The translations under genes were made by a program, and so were the position numbers. From Paraphaeosphaeria minitans (lineage: Eukaryota > Ascomycota > Dothideomycetes > Pleosporales > Didymosphaeriaceae), in contig WJXW01000018.1 of the NCBI GenBank assembly GCA_015832175.1, positions 620,001 to 684,000 on the forward strand: DNA of 64,000 nucleotides, given 5' to 3'. This document shows, piece after piece, positions 44,284 through 55,014 of this stretch (positions within the stretch are counted from its first letter, which is position 1; each line of letters opens with the position of its first letter). A model generated the notes under the pieces. It did no database searches. It was not told the origin of the DNA and saw nothing but the letters and a program-made list of their open reading frames with translations.

Positions 44284-46779
44284 TCTATCCGAGCACCAGG
44301 CGAGAAAGTTGTAGCAGTACCTGCTTCCTCGGAGATTGCTCGTGCCCTGCTCGCAATACTAGGAGGTTGTGCAGTCGCAGCTCAGGATGGGACACCTAGG
44401 TATCGCGCAAAAGGAAACAAACAATACCGAAATGGACAAACTGCATTTCTGCCGACGGGACAGGCGAGACAAATTGCTGATGAGATGTCGCAGAGGAAGG
44501 AAGCACGGACCCTCGAACGGGGACGGAGCCATCTTTTGCAAGATTGCCGACGGAACAAGGCGAGTTCCAACCCCCGCTCCCGCTCCAGCGCGTTGTTGCA
44601 TACGGCGGACAGCGCAAGTCTACCCTGATTCGGTTGTCTGGCATTTTCTCCCTTTATGCAGCATACTTTGCTTCTTCCCACCACTGCCGGGGAAACTGTA
44701 CTCGAACTTTGTTTCTGGTAGGCGTGAAAACCACTGCTATGTTACAAACAGAGTTTGGACTTTCATGACGTTCCTTCTGCTCTTCGAGATCGGATCGGAG
44801 TTATCCTCGTGATAATCTTCGGCGTGTGGCAATGGCACAAGGGCAAGGAAGTAATGGATCCGCCTCCGCTATTCCATGAGCGCTCCGTATTCCGGCCTTG
44901 CAACACTGGAACGTCGCGGGGAAGTTGTTGAGTCCCGGGGACGTTGTCTTGTCCAAAAGTCGATCTCACCACTCCTACAAAGTTCGAGGCAGCAAGCCGA
45001 GGGGAAAAAAAAATTGCATCCCCAAAATCCTCACTCTTTTACCTAGGTACACCTCGATCCGGACGAAGCCCAAACCCTCCTCCCCTAGCACGCACTGACA
45101 ACATTTCCAAAAGACTTTTTTTTTTTTTTTTTTTGAATTTCTGAATTTTTGAATTTTTCTTCACCTCCACTCCACTCCACTCTTCTAGGTACTCTACCTC
45201 CATTCCATTCTATTCTTAGCCCCCCTTCATCACCCACCCCACGTCAACCTTTCTTCCAAGAACCAGATTCCCGTCCTTGGCCGCGTACCGGCATGCCTTG
45301 CTAAAAACCCTCCCTCCCCACTCTCTCCACCCATTTTTTTTTTGTTGAAAATTCTTCTTCCTAGGTACCTACAGTAGGTTACCTCCTTGTTTCGCCCCCC
45401 CCCCCTCCCCACCCCCCTCCCCTTCCCCGCACATCCGAGTCCCGCCCCACCGCGCCGCACCGACTTTTTTTTTTTCAAAAAAATTTTTTTTTTCAATATT
45501 TTCAATTACGAACCTACCTACCGCACCACAAAAAAAACCAGATGCATGCGGCGCGCGCGCACGCGCGCGTGTGTGTGTGTGTGTGTGTGTGTGGCGCAAA
45601 AAAAAAAATAGGGAAAACGCTGACGGCATTTTGACGACGCGGTCTCATGTTCTCGGCGCTACAATCAGGTGAACGCGCGCGTGCGGGCGAGGCGAGGCGA
45701 GGCGAGGCGACGTGATGGGGATGGATTTTTTCACCAATTTTGGGGAGGGGGGGGGGCGCGACTAGCGCGGGGGTCGGAGGGCGGAGGCGGAGGCGGAGGT
45801 GGCCGATGAAGGCAGGGTTTTCTAATTAGGTAGACTACGCTACGCTACGCTACGGAGGGGATGCCGATGGTGCGAGGAAGGTTGTCTAGAGGACGGATTG
45901 ATTTCGAGCTGGGAGGAGGGGAAAGAGGAGGCGTTGTGGCTGCGGGGTAGGGTGGGTAGGTAGGTGGGTAGGTAAGGTAGTCTATCTAGGTAGAGGGAAA
46001 GTGGGAAAGGTGGATGGTGGATGGTGGGAGTCTAGGTAGCAATCATCGAGGCATCCGCGGTTCATTGGCTTCGGAGATACATTCACGCGGTCTCGGGCAG
46101 AGTAGAGCAGTCTGACGTGCGTCATCTCAAACATGGGTAGTCGATTTCGAATACGCCTCCATCCATCCATAATATCCGGGAGAAAACCCCTCCTCCCGAA
46201 AAACCCTACCCACGTAGACTATAAAACAAAGTAGGACGTGCGAGTCCGAAAAGCCCTCACCGGCACCTGGGTATATCCGTCGCCGCTGGTTGTGGAGAGA
46301 CAGTAAAAAAAATAAGCCAAGAGACAAAGCAATAAATGCAGCAAGCCGTGTAGGCAAGCTAAGCCCTCTCGCGGGGATGGGTAGCTGGGTATCATGTAAC
46401 TTTTTTGATAGCGAACCAGACGCAGGGAGTGCGTGTTTGGTTTTGGTTGCCCAGTTGGAACTCCTCGCTGGTTGTGTGTGGTGTGTGCCTGCAGGAAAAA
46501 ACAAGAACAGGAACTTTTTTGGTTGGTCGTCGTGATCGTGCTGGGTGACGATCGAGGCGAGGGGGGATGTCGTTTGTGCAACGCCCTGAAACGCCTTGCT
46601 GTGAAAAAAATGCAAGCCCACGGATGGATGCTGGACGCAAGAGAGAGAGAGAGAGAAAGAGAAGCAGAAACATCTCTCTGCGGCCCCGCAAAGGAAAAGG
46701 ATGCCGTTTCCCCTAGTCCCTAGCGCAAATGGGAGTGGGAGTTAAAAATGTACAGAGAATGGAAGGAAGCGGACGAGGT
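44284..46779. other. 2.5-kb intergenic region with homopolymers and microsatellites
   Basis: No gene is supported. Visible elements: T19 at 45116-45134, C-rich and T/A homopolymer patches at 45395-45495, a (GC)n/(GT)n run at about 45551-45593, (GGCGA)n at 45686-45711, (CTACG)n near 45836-45853, GGTAGGTA repeats near 45950-45990 and (GA)n at 46640-46660. Overlapping frames near 44360-44810 on both strands have no family features. Confidence 0.65.
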
Positions 46780-47229
46780 CTAGTTGTTGGAGAACTGCCT
46801 CGACATCTTGCGCCAGGCGCCTTCGATGCTGCCCCGCACGCCGCGCTCGGAGTCGGTGGTCGCGGTGGAAGAGGAAGAGTTTTGGCGGCTGGTCTTGAGG
46901 CGCTCTTCGACGAGGTTGCCAGCACCGCCGCGGCCGATGTGGTAGACGGGGGCGGCGTGCTCGCGGAGGCGCTCCTGGGCGGCGAGCTCCTCGTCGAAAG
47001 AGAACATGGCTCGCTCCTTCTCGCGGTGGATGTTGCCGGCGCCGCCACGACCGCTGGTGAAGAGGGCGTTGGACGGGGGGCTGAGCTTGATGCGCGATGC
47101 TGGACCGCTGGCGTCGGGGCCGGCAGTGACGTTCTTGGGGATGCGGGTGACGTTGCCGGCACCGCCACGGCCGTAGTAGGCTGAGGAGGATGCGGAGGGG
47201 TGTGGCTCGGCGATGTGGTAGGCAACCAT
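46780..47229 (-). CDS. Par32/Amu1-like protein (DUF3602, GRGGAGN repeats)
   Basis: Single exon, 149 residues, MVAYHIAEPH to SRQFSNN. Three exact GRGGAGN motifs occur at residues 20-26, 60-66 and 99-105, each preceded by a Tyr/Ser/His and followed by a polar linker. This repeat defines DUF3602. Yeast Par32/Amu1, which has the same repeat, is phosphorylated downstream of TORC1/Npr1 and inhibits ammonium transporters, so a link to nitrogen signalling is plausible here. Ser/Thr-rich patches (SRQNSSSSTATTDSE) could be phosphosites. The protein is otherwise disordered. The next 2 kb upstream are tandem repeats. Confidence 0.82.
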   Translation of the reverse strand: MVAYHIAEPHPSASSSAYYGRGGAGNVTRIPKNVTAGPDASGPASRIKLSPPSNALFTSGRGGAGNIHREKERAMFSFDEELAAQERLREHAAPVYHIGRGGAGNLVEERLKTSRQNSSSSTATTDSERGVRGSIEGAWRKMSRQFSNN

Positions 47230-47293
47230 TTTGGGCTGTTTGTTGGAGTAGATGTAAGAGTAGATGGAGATTGGTGGTGTAAGGCGTAGAGAG

Positions 47294-47425
47294 GTTGGTG
47301 GTGTGGATGAGGTTGGTGGTGTGGATGAGTGGTGGTGTGGATGAGTGGTGGTGTGGATGAGTGGTGAGTGGTGGTGTGGATGAGTGGTGGTATGGATGAG
47401 TGGTGGTGTGGATGGAGGTTGGTTG
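47294..47425. repeat. GTGGTGTGGATGAGTG tandem repeat in the Par32-like leader
   Basis: Roughly 16-bp units (GGTGGTGTGGATGAGT) with insertions, starting about 65 bp upstream of the Par32-like ATG on the minus strand, so probably in its promoter or leader. Confidence 0.8.
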
Positions 47426-47879
47426 GAAGATTGGTATGGTTGGTTGGCTGGCTGGCAATAGTAGTCGTTCCGTGCAGTAAAAGCCAGGTGAGGGGGGTGG
47501 TTGACTCTTGCTATACGATGCAGTGTCCTCGACGACGTGCTAGGGCGGACGGGCTTTATATGACAGCAGCATCGTCAGGGCAGGGCAAAGGCGGGCCATG
47601 CCAACACGCCCAGACCAAAGCAGGCAGACTCAGCATGCCACGCAGCACGTCCCATGCACTTTGCAGTTAACGGCAGGGCTGTGATGATGATGGGTGCTGA
47701 AGCGCGAACAAAGGGTCGCTGTGTTGCTAATAGCGCCGCAACGCTGGACCACCTGACTGCAGGGCGGCAACGCGACTGGCCAGCGCCAAGCGGGAAAAGA
47801 TTTCACCATCCGTCTCAGGTCTTGCAGCGTCAGCCAGACTCGCCCTCGACGCGGCTCCACCGAAGCGCAGAGTTTTCTG

Positions 47880-48330
47880 GGTTGACACCTTCCGAGCTGC
47901 TCTTTTGAAATGACACATTCCGAGCTGCTCTGTTTGAAATCACACGTTCCGAGCTGCTCTGTTTGAAACCACACACGACGAGCTGCTCGGTTTGAAATCC
48001 CACACGACGAGCTGCTCGGTTTGAAATCATACACCACGAGCTGCTCTGTCCGTGCCGGTGCTTTTCACTGCTCTGTTTGCGCTGGTGCATTTCACATTTC
48101 ACATTTCACATTTCACATTTCACATACAAGCTGCTCTGTTCGCGCCGGTGCTTTTCACACACCACGAGCTGCTCTGTCCGTGCCGGTGCTTTTCACTGCT
48201 CCGTTCGCGCTGGTGCTTTTCACATTTCACACACTACAAGCTGCTCTGTTCGTGCTGCCGCTTTTCACTGCTCTGTTCGTGCCGCCGCTTGTCACCGCTC
48301 AGTTCGTGCTGCCGCTCCGTGCTGACGCAA
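47880..48330. repeat. Interspersed array of GAGCTGCTC units with CTTTTCAC blocks
   Basis: The near-palindrome GAGCTGCTCTGTTTGAAA recurs about every 28-31 bp at 47896-48020. It then alternates with GTGCCGGTGCTTTTCAC blocks and a (CATTTCA)n run (about 48088-48124). It is degenerate and non-coding. Confidence 0.75.
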
Positions 48331-48585
48331 TTCACGCACATTCATGACGGTCCCACCCCGGATATTGCTGCCACGACTCCATCCCAGCTACCCATCTTCT
48401 TCGCCAGTCCCCTCGGCGCCCGGTCCCGAACGAACGCACCGCATGACGTCGAGCATCGTGAAGGCCTGCGGGTTATTTTAAAAGTTAGACTACTGACCGA
48501 CGCGATTCGCTTCTTCACCCACCATGCGCACCCAGGGCCCACTTCGCACACACGCCAGCCGGCCAGGTAGGTAGGTAATCGAGAG

Positions 48586-48650
48586 AGTCTAGGGAGTCGA
48601 GGGAGTCGAGGTAGTCGAGGTAGTCGAGGTAGTCAAGGTAGTCAAGGTAC
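48586..48650. repeat. 9-bp GTCGAGGTA tandem repeat
   Basis: About seven copies of a 9-bp unit (GTCGAGGTA, GTCGAGGGA, GTCAAGGTA). Confidence 0.85.
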
Positions 48651-48929
48651 CCAGTTGCCAATCCAGTTGCCAACCCAGTCCATTCGACACGACATCCATA
48701 CCCACCCACCAGGTAGCTGCCCCTTTCTCGTCGACCTCGCCGCGCATCGCCAGCGCCTGGAAAGTTGGCAGAAACGCCGCTTGCCTGCGTGGCTGCGTGA
48801 CTGCGTGACAGCGCCATTGTTCCGGCCCATCATCACTAATAATAATAATGAGTTGCTTCTTTCATCCATACCCCAGAGTCACCGGGTCCTCTTTGCCGGA
48901 CGCCCAAGACTCACCATCCCTGGTGGGCA

Positions 48930-49187
48930 GGCTTGGATGGCACAGTCTGCGCACTTGGATGGCACAGTCTGCACACGCACTCGGATCGCACGCTCTGCTC
49001 ACTTGGATTGCACATTTTGCACTTGGATCGCGCACTTTGCATTCCCGGCTTTGGGTCACAGACTTTGGCGTGGCTTGCACCCTTGGATCGCTCCCTCGCA
49101 CATCGCACATCGCACATCGCACATCGCACATCGCACATCGCACATCGCACATCGCACATCGCACATCGCACATCGCACATCGCACAC
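48930..49187. repeat. Degenerate CTTGGATGGCACAGTCTGC array followed by (CGCACAT)n
   Basis: Units of about 22 bp (CTTGGATGGCACAGTCTGCG and variants) cover about 48932-49040. A 7-bp array CGCACAT with roughly 13 copies spans about 49097-49187. Long frames over the 7-bp array repeat a short peptide and are not genes. Confidence 0.85.
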
Positions 49188-49669
49188 TTGGTACACGTCG
49201 CCGACCCTTCCATTGCCAACCGACATTCTCTCACGTGCCGCGGCGTGGCGTGGCTACAAAATCACAGGGTATCCGATGCGCGCAAAAACGCCAGTCACGC
49301 TCCCCCTCTGAACCCTCCGCGGCCTCCACTCTATACGCAATCAACGCTGCTCATGTTGCCATGCTGAGAACAATTAAGTAACAGAAACAGGGACTAGACC
49401 CCAACCCGCGCTCGTCCAAGACGGGTCCCAGATGCGGGGAAACAAGCCGCCTCTTAGCACTCCCGCCACGTCGATCCCGATGACCCTCGGTGTGCCCAAG
49501 CAAACAACAACAACGAGGGCTGGTGTGGTTGCCGGGAGTGCCACTCCGATTCCATGACTAACACGCCCGTCCGAGCGTCATGCAAGCGTCATGCAAGCGT
49601 TCCGAAGAACGTCTACGTGGGTGTGGAGGCGGGAGACTGGCGGTGCGGAGAAGACAAACAACGCGTCGC
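49188..49669. other. 3' flank of ARP1, no gene seen
   Basis: About 480 bp between the satellite island and the ARP1 stop. GCGTCATGCAA is directly repeated at 49577-49598. Nothing else is visible. Confidence 0.5.
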
Positions 49670-51006
49670 TTAGGCAAACTTGGTGTGGATGATGTCCGGG
49701 TTCTCCTGCCATTCATCCTTCTCGACCCACATCTGCACACAGTGTCAGCTCCACATCCTATGAATCGCGCACGAGACAATAAAAAATCCCTCACCTTTTT
49801 GAATGTGCTCAGACCCGCAAGAATGCTGCCGCCCGTCCACGTGGTGTATATCCGCTCGGGGGGCGCAAGAATCTTGATGCGCATGTCCTTGACCGCCAAC
49901 CGCTGCACCTCGTGGAGCAGCCTGTTGCCGAACCCCTTCGTCAGCGTCGACCCTCCCGAGAGCACAATGTTGCCGTAGAGCGCTTTGCGGAGGTCCATGT
50001 CCGTCCGGTGGATCGCCTCCACCACAATCTGGTGCACCCCGGGGTACTCGAGACCGATCATCTCGGGATTGAACAAAATCTCCGGCGCCCGGAACCGTTC
50101 GGCGCCGACCTACGCACTGTCAGCCAACGTCGACGGCATTCCACGCCATCGAGGGCTCACCTTGAGCTTCTGTCCGTCTGGAAGCGTGTACTCGATGCTC
50201 TTGTTGTCCGACCGTGCGGCGCCTGACCATTCCTTCTCTTCCTTTGCTGGGTCCAAGGCGACGTAGCCAGTCTTCTCCTTGATGTCCTTGACCGTTTCCT
50301 TCTCTGCGCTTGTGTGAAACACCCGTCCGCTTTTCCGTAGCAGCTGTTGCATGTGTTCCGTAACGTCCCTTCCCGCCACATCGATCCGCCTGATGCTGTT
50401 GGGTATGGCGAAACCCTGGAACACAGGCACCGCGTGCGACACACCGTCACCAGAGTCCAGCACGATGCCGGTGGTCTTCCCCGACGCATACAGCGAGAGC
50501 ACGGCTTGCACCGAAGTGTACAGAGCAGGCACATTGAACGTCTCGAACAGTATCTGTGCGGCCGTATCGCGGTTTTCCCGGGGATTCAGCGGCGGTTCCG
50601 TGAGGAGGACGGGGTGCTAGAGGGGCACAGAAGCGTTAGCTGCCAACGAAGCCCACCCAGGCCCCAAACATGACCACGCACGGCCGTCACATCCACTTAC
50701 ATCCTCGCTGACCGTCTTCAACTCCTCCGTGTACACGTATTGCCATATCCGCTCCATGTCGTCCCAGTCGGTGACAATGCCGTGCTCGAGCGGGTAGTTG
50801 ATCTTGAAAAGCCCCCTATACTGCTGTGCCTGCGGCCCGATGAACACGTCACCCTCCAGCGCGCCTGCCATTGTCCGTATGTGCTTCGGCCGGCCGACGA
50901 ACGAGGGAAAGAAGCATTTCGGGAGATCCTGGCCGGCGAAGCCCGCGCGAATGGTTCCGCTGCCGTTGTCGAGGACGATGGGCGCGTTGTGGAGTCGGGA
51001 GCCCAT
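49670..51006 (-). CDS. ARP1: Actin-related protein 1 (centractin, dynactin subunit)
   Basis: Four exons on the minus strand, 51006-50701, 50616-50161, 50109-49795 and 49732-49670, all joined in phase 0 by GT-AG introns of 84, 51 and 62 nt; 379 residues, the normal Arp1 length. Actin-fold landmarks: [17 protein letters not shown] (phosphate 1 loop), [33 protein letters not shown] (phosphate 2), [48 protein letters not shown] and the tail [19 protein letters not shown]. The HPVLLTEPP and [14 protein letters not shown] segments favour Arp1 over conventional actin. Arp1 forms the short filament of dynactin, which carries dynein for nuclear and organelle transport in hyphae. The last exon has only 21 codons including the stop. 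Confidence 0.95.
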
Positions 51007-51467
51007 TGCGAGGCTCGGTGCGGGCTGATGATGAATTGGACCGTGTTTTGTGTCTGTTTACTCGAAGCAATGGAAGCGATTGTTGCCGGCGGGGTGCAGC
51101 TGTTGCGAGGGGCGCATCTCGAGACGTCGAGCTGTCCGTCGCGCAACAATTCACGACGCGAACGCATTGGGCAGGGGTCCCTTGTATCTGTCACGTGCCG
51201 CGCCTTCCTCTTCGCATTCGGATACAATCATCATCTACTCGCGGGAGTCCTTTCTTGGACGTGGTTGTATAAGCCCAGGTCTGGGTTCTGATCCTTTGCA
51301 TGTTTTTGAAGAGCTGCTGTACCCGTTCTTGTACGGTAGGTAGGTAAGGCGCGTCTTCCCGGCTTACGAAGTAGGTACTCTTTACCCCGCGGTAAGCAAG
51401 TATCCGCAACCATTCCCCAGGTCGACGCTCATCCGTCCTTCACCTCCAACATAGATCTAGCATCAAA
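51007..51467. promoter_or_regulatory. Divergent promoter region ARP1 / EEP phosphodiesterase
   Basis: 461 bp between two divergent start codons. It must contain both promoters. No clear TATA box is seen. Confidence 0.6.
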
Positions 51468-52538
51468 ATGAGTGTCTCGAAAATTACCTCAAAAGCCAAT
51501 CTTGAAGCTCTTCAGAAAGCACTAACATCCGGACCCGCCCAAAAGCTAGATGCAGGATACTACAAGCCGCGAGCACAGCCGTTTCACCACTTCAGTGGCT
51601 CAACATGGGTCTCTTCCTCTCCACACAACTACTCTAACGGAGCAAAACTCCTCACGAAAGTCCTCCGCATAATATCATGGAACATTGACATGCTTATTGG
51701 ATTCGCGGAAGAACGCATGAGCGCCGCGCTCGAGCACTTGTCCACCTTAGTCGCGAGCACAAATAAAGAAGTACCTGTAGTCATCTTCCTGCAAGAGATG
51801 AGCCAGTCAGACATGCAACAAATCCGCGACGCACCGTTCATACAAAACCACTTCTACATCACAGATCTCGACCAACGGAACTGGTTGAGCCCGTTGTACG
51901 GCACAAACACGCTCGTAGACCGGCGCCTGGCCATCAAAAGCGTCTTCCGCGTGCCTTGGATCAGCAAATTCGATCGCGATGGTTTGTTCGTCGACCTCGC
52001 GCTTAGCACACAAGGCGGTGCACAAGTGCTGAGACTATGCAACACCCATCTCGAATCGCTCGTGGCGGCCCCTCCAGTCAGACCGCTTCAGCTTGAGGCC
52101 GCTGCGCCATATCTTCATGACTCTTCTGCTACGGCGGGGCTGTTGGCTGGTGATCTTAACGCCATCCAGCCTTTCGATCGCACGTTGCATTCTGACAACA
52201 ATCTCAAAGACGTTTATCTTGAGCTTGGGGGCCAAGAGGACAGCGATGACGGGTACACGTGGGGCTACCAGGTGTCTCAAGCGCTGCGCGAAAGGTTTGG
52301 ATGTAGTCGTATGGATAAGATACTTTTCTCGGGTGCGTTGAGGCCGCAACATTTCGAGCGCATAGGCATGGGCGTCAAGGCGGCCGAGGAAAAGAGGCAA
52401 GAGATGAGGGCGGCCGGAGTTGAGGAGTGGGTCACGGACCATTATGGTGTTTTGGCTGATTTCCACCTGGATGGGCAGAGTGCCTTGGCCATGACAAAGG
52501 AGTCTAAGGATGAGTTGCCAGTATCGACGCTGACTTGA
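51468..52538 (+). CDS. Endonuclease/exonuclease/phosphatase-family protein (TDP2-like)
   Basis: Single exon, 356 residues. The catalytic motifs of the EEP fold appear in order: Asn72 in IISWNID, Glu110 in VIFLQEM, NTHLES (191-197), Asp229 and Asn231 in LAGDLNA, RMDKIL (281-286) and Asp324-His325 in VTDHYGV. All metal and catalytic residues seem present. The WNID/LQEM/GDLN/DHYG set most resembles tyrosyl-DNA phosphodiesterase 2, which removes trapped topoisomerase II from DNA 5' ends. Other Mg-dependent EEP phosphodiesterases remain possible. No signal peptide or membrane helix is seen. The gene is divergent from ARP1. Confidence 0.82.
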   Translation: MSVSKITSKANLEALQKALTSGPAQKLDAGYYKPRAQPFHHFSGSTWVSSSPHNYSNGAKLLTKVLRIISWNIDMLIGFAEERMSAALEHLSTLVASTNKEVPVVIFLQEMSQSDMQQIRDAPFIQNHFYITDLDQRNWLSPLYGTNTLVDRRLAIKSVFRVPWISKFDRDGLFVDLALSTQGGAQVLRLCNTHLESLVAAPPVRPLQLEAAAPYLHDSSATAGLLAGDLNAIQPFDRTLHSDNNLKDVYLELGGQEDSDDGYTWGYQVSQALRERFGCSRMDKILFSGALRPQHFERIGMGVKAAEEKRQEMRAAGVEEWVTDHYGVLADFHLDGQSALAMTKESKDELPVSTLT

Positions 52539-53058
52539 TTTAGAGGCCTATGATAAATGCGTCAACGGATTGTTTCTGGACTTCAAACGTTACTCGTTTA
52601 TTCCAGGAGGTGGGGATTCGTATGCACCCTCAGGCGAGATCCCAATGCAGCAGTTCCCCCGCAGCTTGCACCCATCACCGTCAACAACCGCTCATCCACA
52701 TCGTCTTGTTATCTTTTACGACAAGTTGCTCAAAAGAAATACGTTGTTGTATGAAGGGTCCCACAGCATCAACCCAGGATCTACGCGGGGTAGAAAGGGA
52801 AAAACATTGCCCTATCCACTAGCACCTTGGATGCACCTGTAACATCATGACAAGAAGGGAAAAGAACGGCAACTACCCCAGATTTTATCATGGACTAGCT
52901 GCCGACGAATTGTCCCCAAAGGCAATATCTGCGGAGTGCCCCCTCTTATGCTTTACCGGCCGTCGTACGGCCAGAGCGGCTGGACCCTTCCGTGTTGATA
53001 GAGTAGAGACGTCACTCACCTCAGCATGCCTTCCGTCGACCTTCCTTGATCAACCACG
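52539..53058. other. Intergenic region, no gene seen
   Basis: 520 bp upstream of the P450. Overlapping frames at 52550-52842 look like chance open frames. Confidence 0.55.
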
Positions 53059-54715
53059 ATGTCGTCCACGCCAGAAACACCCCACCTATTCGCCCTACTA
53101 ACACCCCTTAATCTCCTCCTCGCCACCATCTCCCTCCCCATCCTATCTTTCGCCCACCAGATAATCTTCTACCGCTTCTTCCACCCTTTGTGTAACTTCC
53201 CCGGGCCCTTCTGGGCCTCCGTAACGCGCCTTTGGATCGCATACCACAACATCCTCGGTGACGAATGCGAGAGGGAGCTTGCACTCCACAAGGAATATGG
53301 CCCGGTCCTGCGCATTACGCCCACGCTGCTGCTCGTTTCGGACGCTACCAAACTCCCCGAGGTGTACAGCCGCCAGGCGAACAAGTCGAACCACTACATC
53401 ACCGGCAGCTTCGGCGAGCAGGAGAGCCTGTTCAACATGAGAGAGCACAAGGTGCATGCGCACTTCGGCAAGATCGCGGCGGGGCCGTATGCGTTTAGCA
53501 ACATCAAGACGATGGAGCCGCTGGTCGATCTGCGGATTGGGCAGTGGCTTGCGAGATTATGTGGTCTATTTGCGGAGACGCGTAAGTCTTACATTGCACC
53601 ATGCGGGTACTTGAACAGAACTGACGGAGTTTCGTGCAGACCAGGAGTTCGACTTCGCCCCCTGGGCCGCCTTCATGGCCTACGACATCATCAGCGAAAT
53701 CGGGTTCGGCGCGCCCTTCGGCTTCATCGAAAGCGGGACCGACGTCGGCGGCCTGATTCAAGGCTTCCACGACGGGCTGCTGCCATTCCGCCTCATGGCG
53801 CGGCTCTGGCCCTTCACCAACTTCATCAAGAAAACGCTGCTGTGGAAGTTCCTCGTCGCGAAGCCGGAGGACAACTCCGGCATCGGCATGCTCATGCGCT
53901 TCCGGGATAAGCTGCTCACGCAGCGCTTGAAAGATGTGGAGGAGGGGAAGGTCGGGAGGGTGGATCTGCTGCAGACGTTTATCGATGCGCGGGACGACGA
54001 GGGAAAGGCGCTGGAGATTGATTACATCAAAGCGGAAATCTTGCTGGTGCTGTTGGCGGGTGCGGATACCACGGGTACGGCGTTTCAGGCTATGATGGCG
54101 TATATCATGGGCAACGAGGGCGTGTACGAAAAAATGATGACGGAAATCGACGAGTGTACGGAGAAGGGGCTGTTGAGCGAGATGCCGCAGTACGACGAGG
54201 TTTTGGAACACTGCCCTTACTACGTTGCTTGCGTAAAGGAGAGCATGCGGTAAGTGAATATGTTCCCACCGGGAATATTCGAGATGCTGATGTTGCTACT
54301 AGACTCTGCCCTTCCGCACCGAGTATCTTCCGCCGCGTCGCCGGCCCATCTGGATACCGACTTAATGGTCAGTTCATTCCGCCCAACACAGAGATCACTT
54401 GCAACCCCTGGCTTGTCCATCACGACAGCAACGTCTACGGGCCTGATTCCTGCGAGTTCCGCTCGGAGCGGTGGCTGGGCGATGAAGAGGACGTGAAGCT
54501 GTACAACAAGTACAACATGGCGTTTGGCCACGGAGCGCGCGTCTATATTGGGAAGGACATTGCGCTTATGGAGTTGTACAAAGCGCCGCTGCAATTTTTC
54601 AGGATTTACCGACCTGTAATGAATCAAAAAAAAGCCAGGACGTTTTGTTGTCAAAGGCGGGGTAGGGTTCTGGGAGGACATGTGGTTGAGAGCTGAACGG
54701 AGAGGCAAGGCCTAG
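53059..54715 (+). pseudogene. Cytochrome P450 lacking the haem-ligand cysteine and frameshifted near its end
   Basis: Exons 53059-53581, 53640-54249 and from 54303; introns of 58 and 53 nt. It has an N-terminal membrane anchor (LLATISLPILSFAHQIIFY), a Pro-rich hinge (CNFPGPFWASV), the I-helix AGADTT, the K-helix ExxR (KESMR) and FRSERW. The haem loop FxxGxRxCxG reads FGHGARVYIG: the codon at 54544-54546 is TAT (Tyr) where TGT/TGC is required, so no thiolate ligand. Downstream, an A8 run (54626-54633) puts the conserved tail GGVGFWEDMWLR out of frame. As written the frame stops at 54696; with seven As it would end at 54715. Both changes suggest a recently dead gene of the pisatin-demethylase/benzoate-hydroxylase-like class. 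An MFS gene lies tail-to-tail 300 bp away. Confidence 0.85.
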
Positions 54716-55014
54716 GTTGGTGCGAGATAGCACAACGCATGGACGATATGGTCCAACAATGAACACATGGATGATGTGGTCCAACAATGAAGACATGGTG
54801 TTTCCCAGCCCGTCAAAACGCCCACTTGAGAAGGGAAGTTTTGTTGAGATATTACCCGCTCATGAAGAACTAACATCTGTGATTTCTCCTCTCAAAGGGC
54901 ACTTGTACCAGGCGCTCGAGCCTTTATTTACGCATCAGGTATGGTAAGCCTCCAATATCGTGATGAAACGAATCGGAAGATCTGCTATTATCAATCCACA
55001 TATATCAGCTATTC

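Noticed and set aside
44359..44812. Open frames on both strands upstream of the Zn2Cys6 gene
   Set aside because: Mutually overlapping on opposite strands, no domain, and in the expected promoter region.
47630..48570. Frames over the GAGCTGCTC and CTTTTCAC repeats
   Set aside because: Peptides repeat with the DNA unit and have no independent support.
48862..49367. Frames over the (CGCACAT)n array
   Set aside because: Seven-bp repeats read through all frames as a seven-residue periodic peptide; not a gene.
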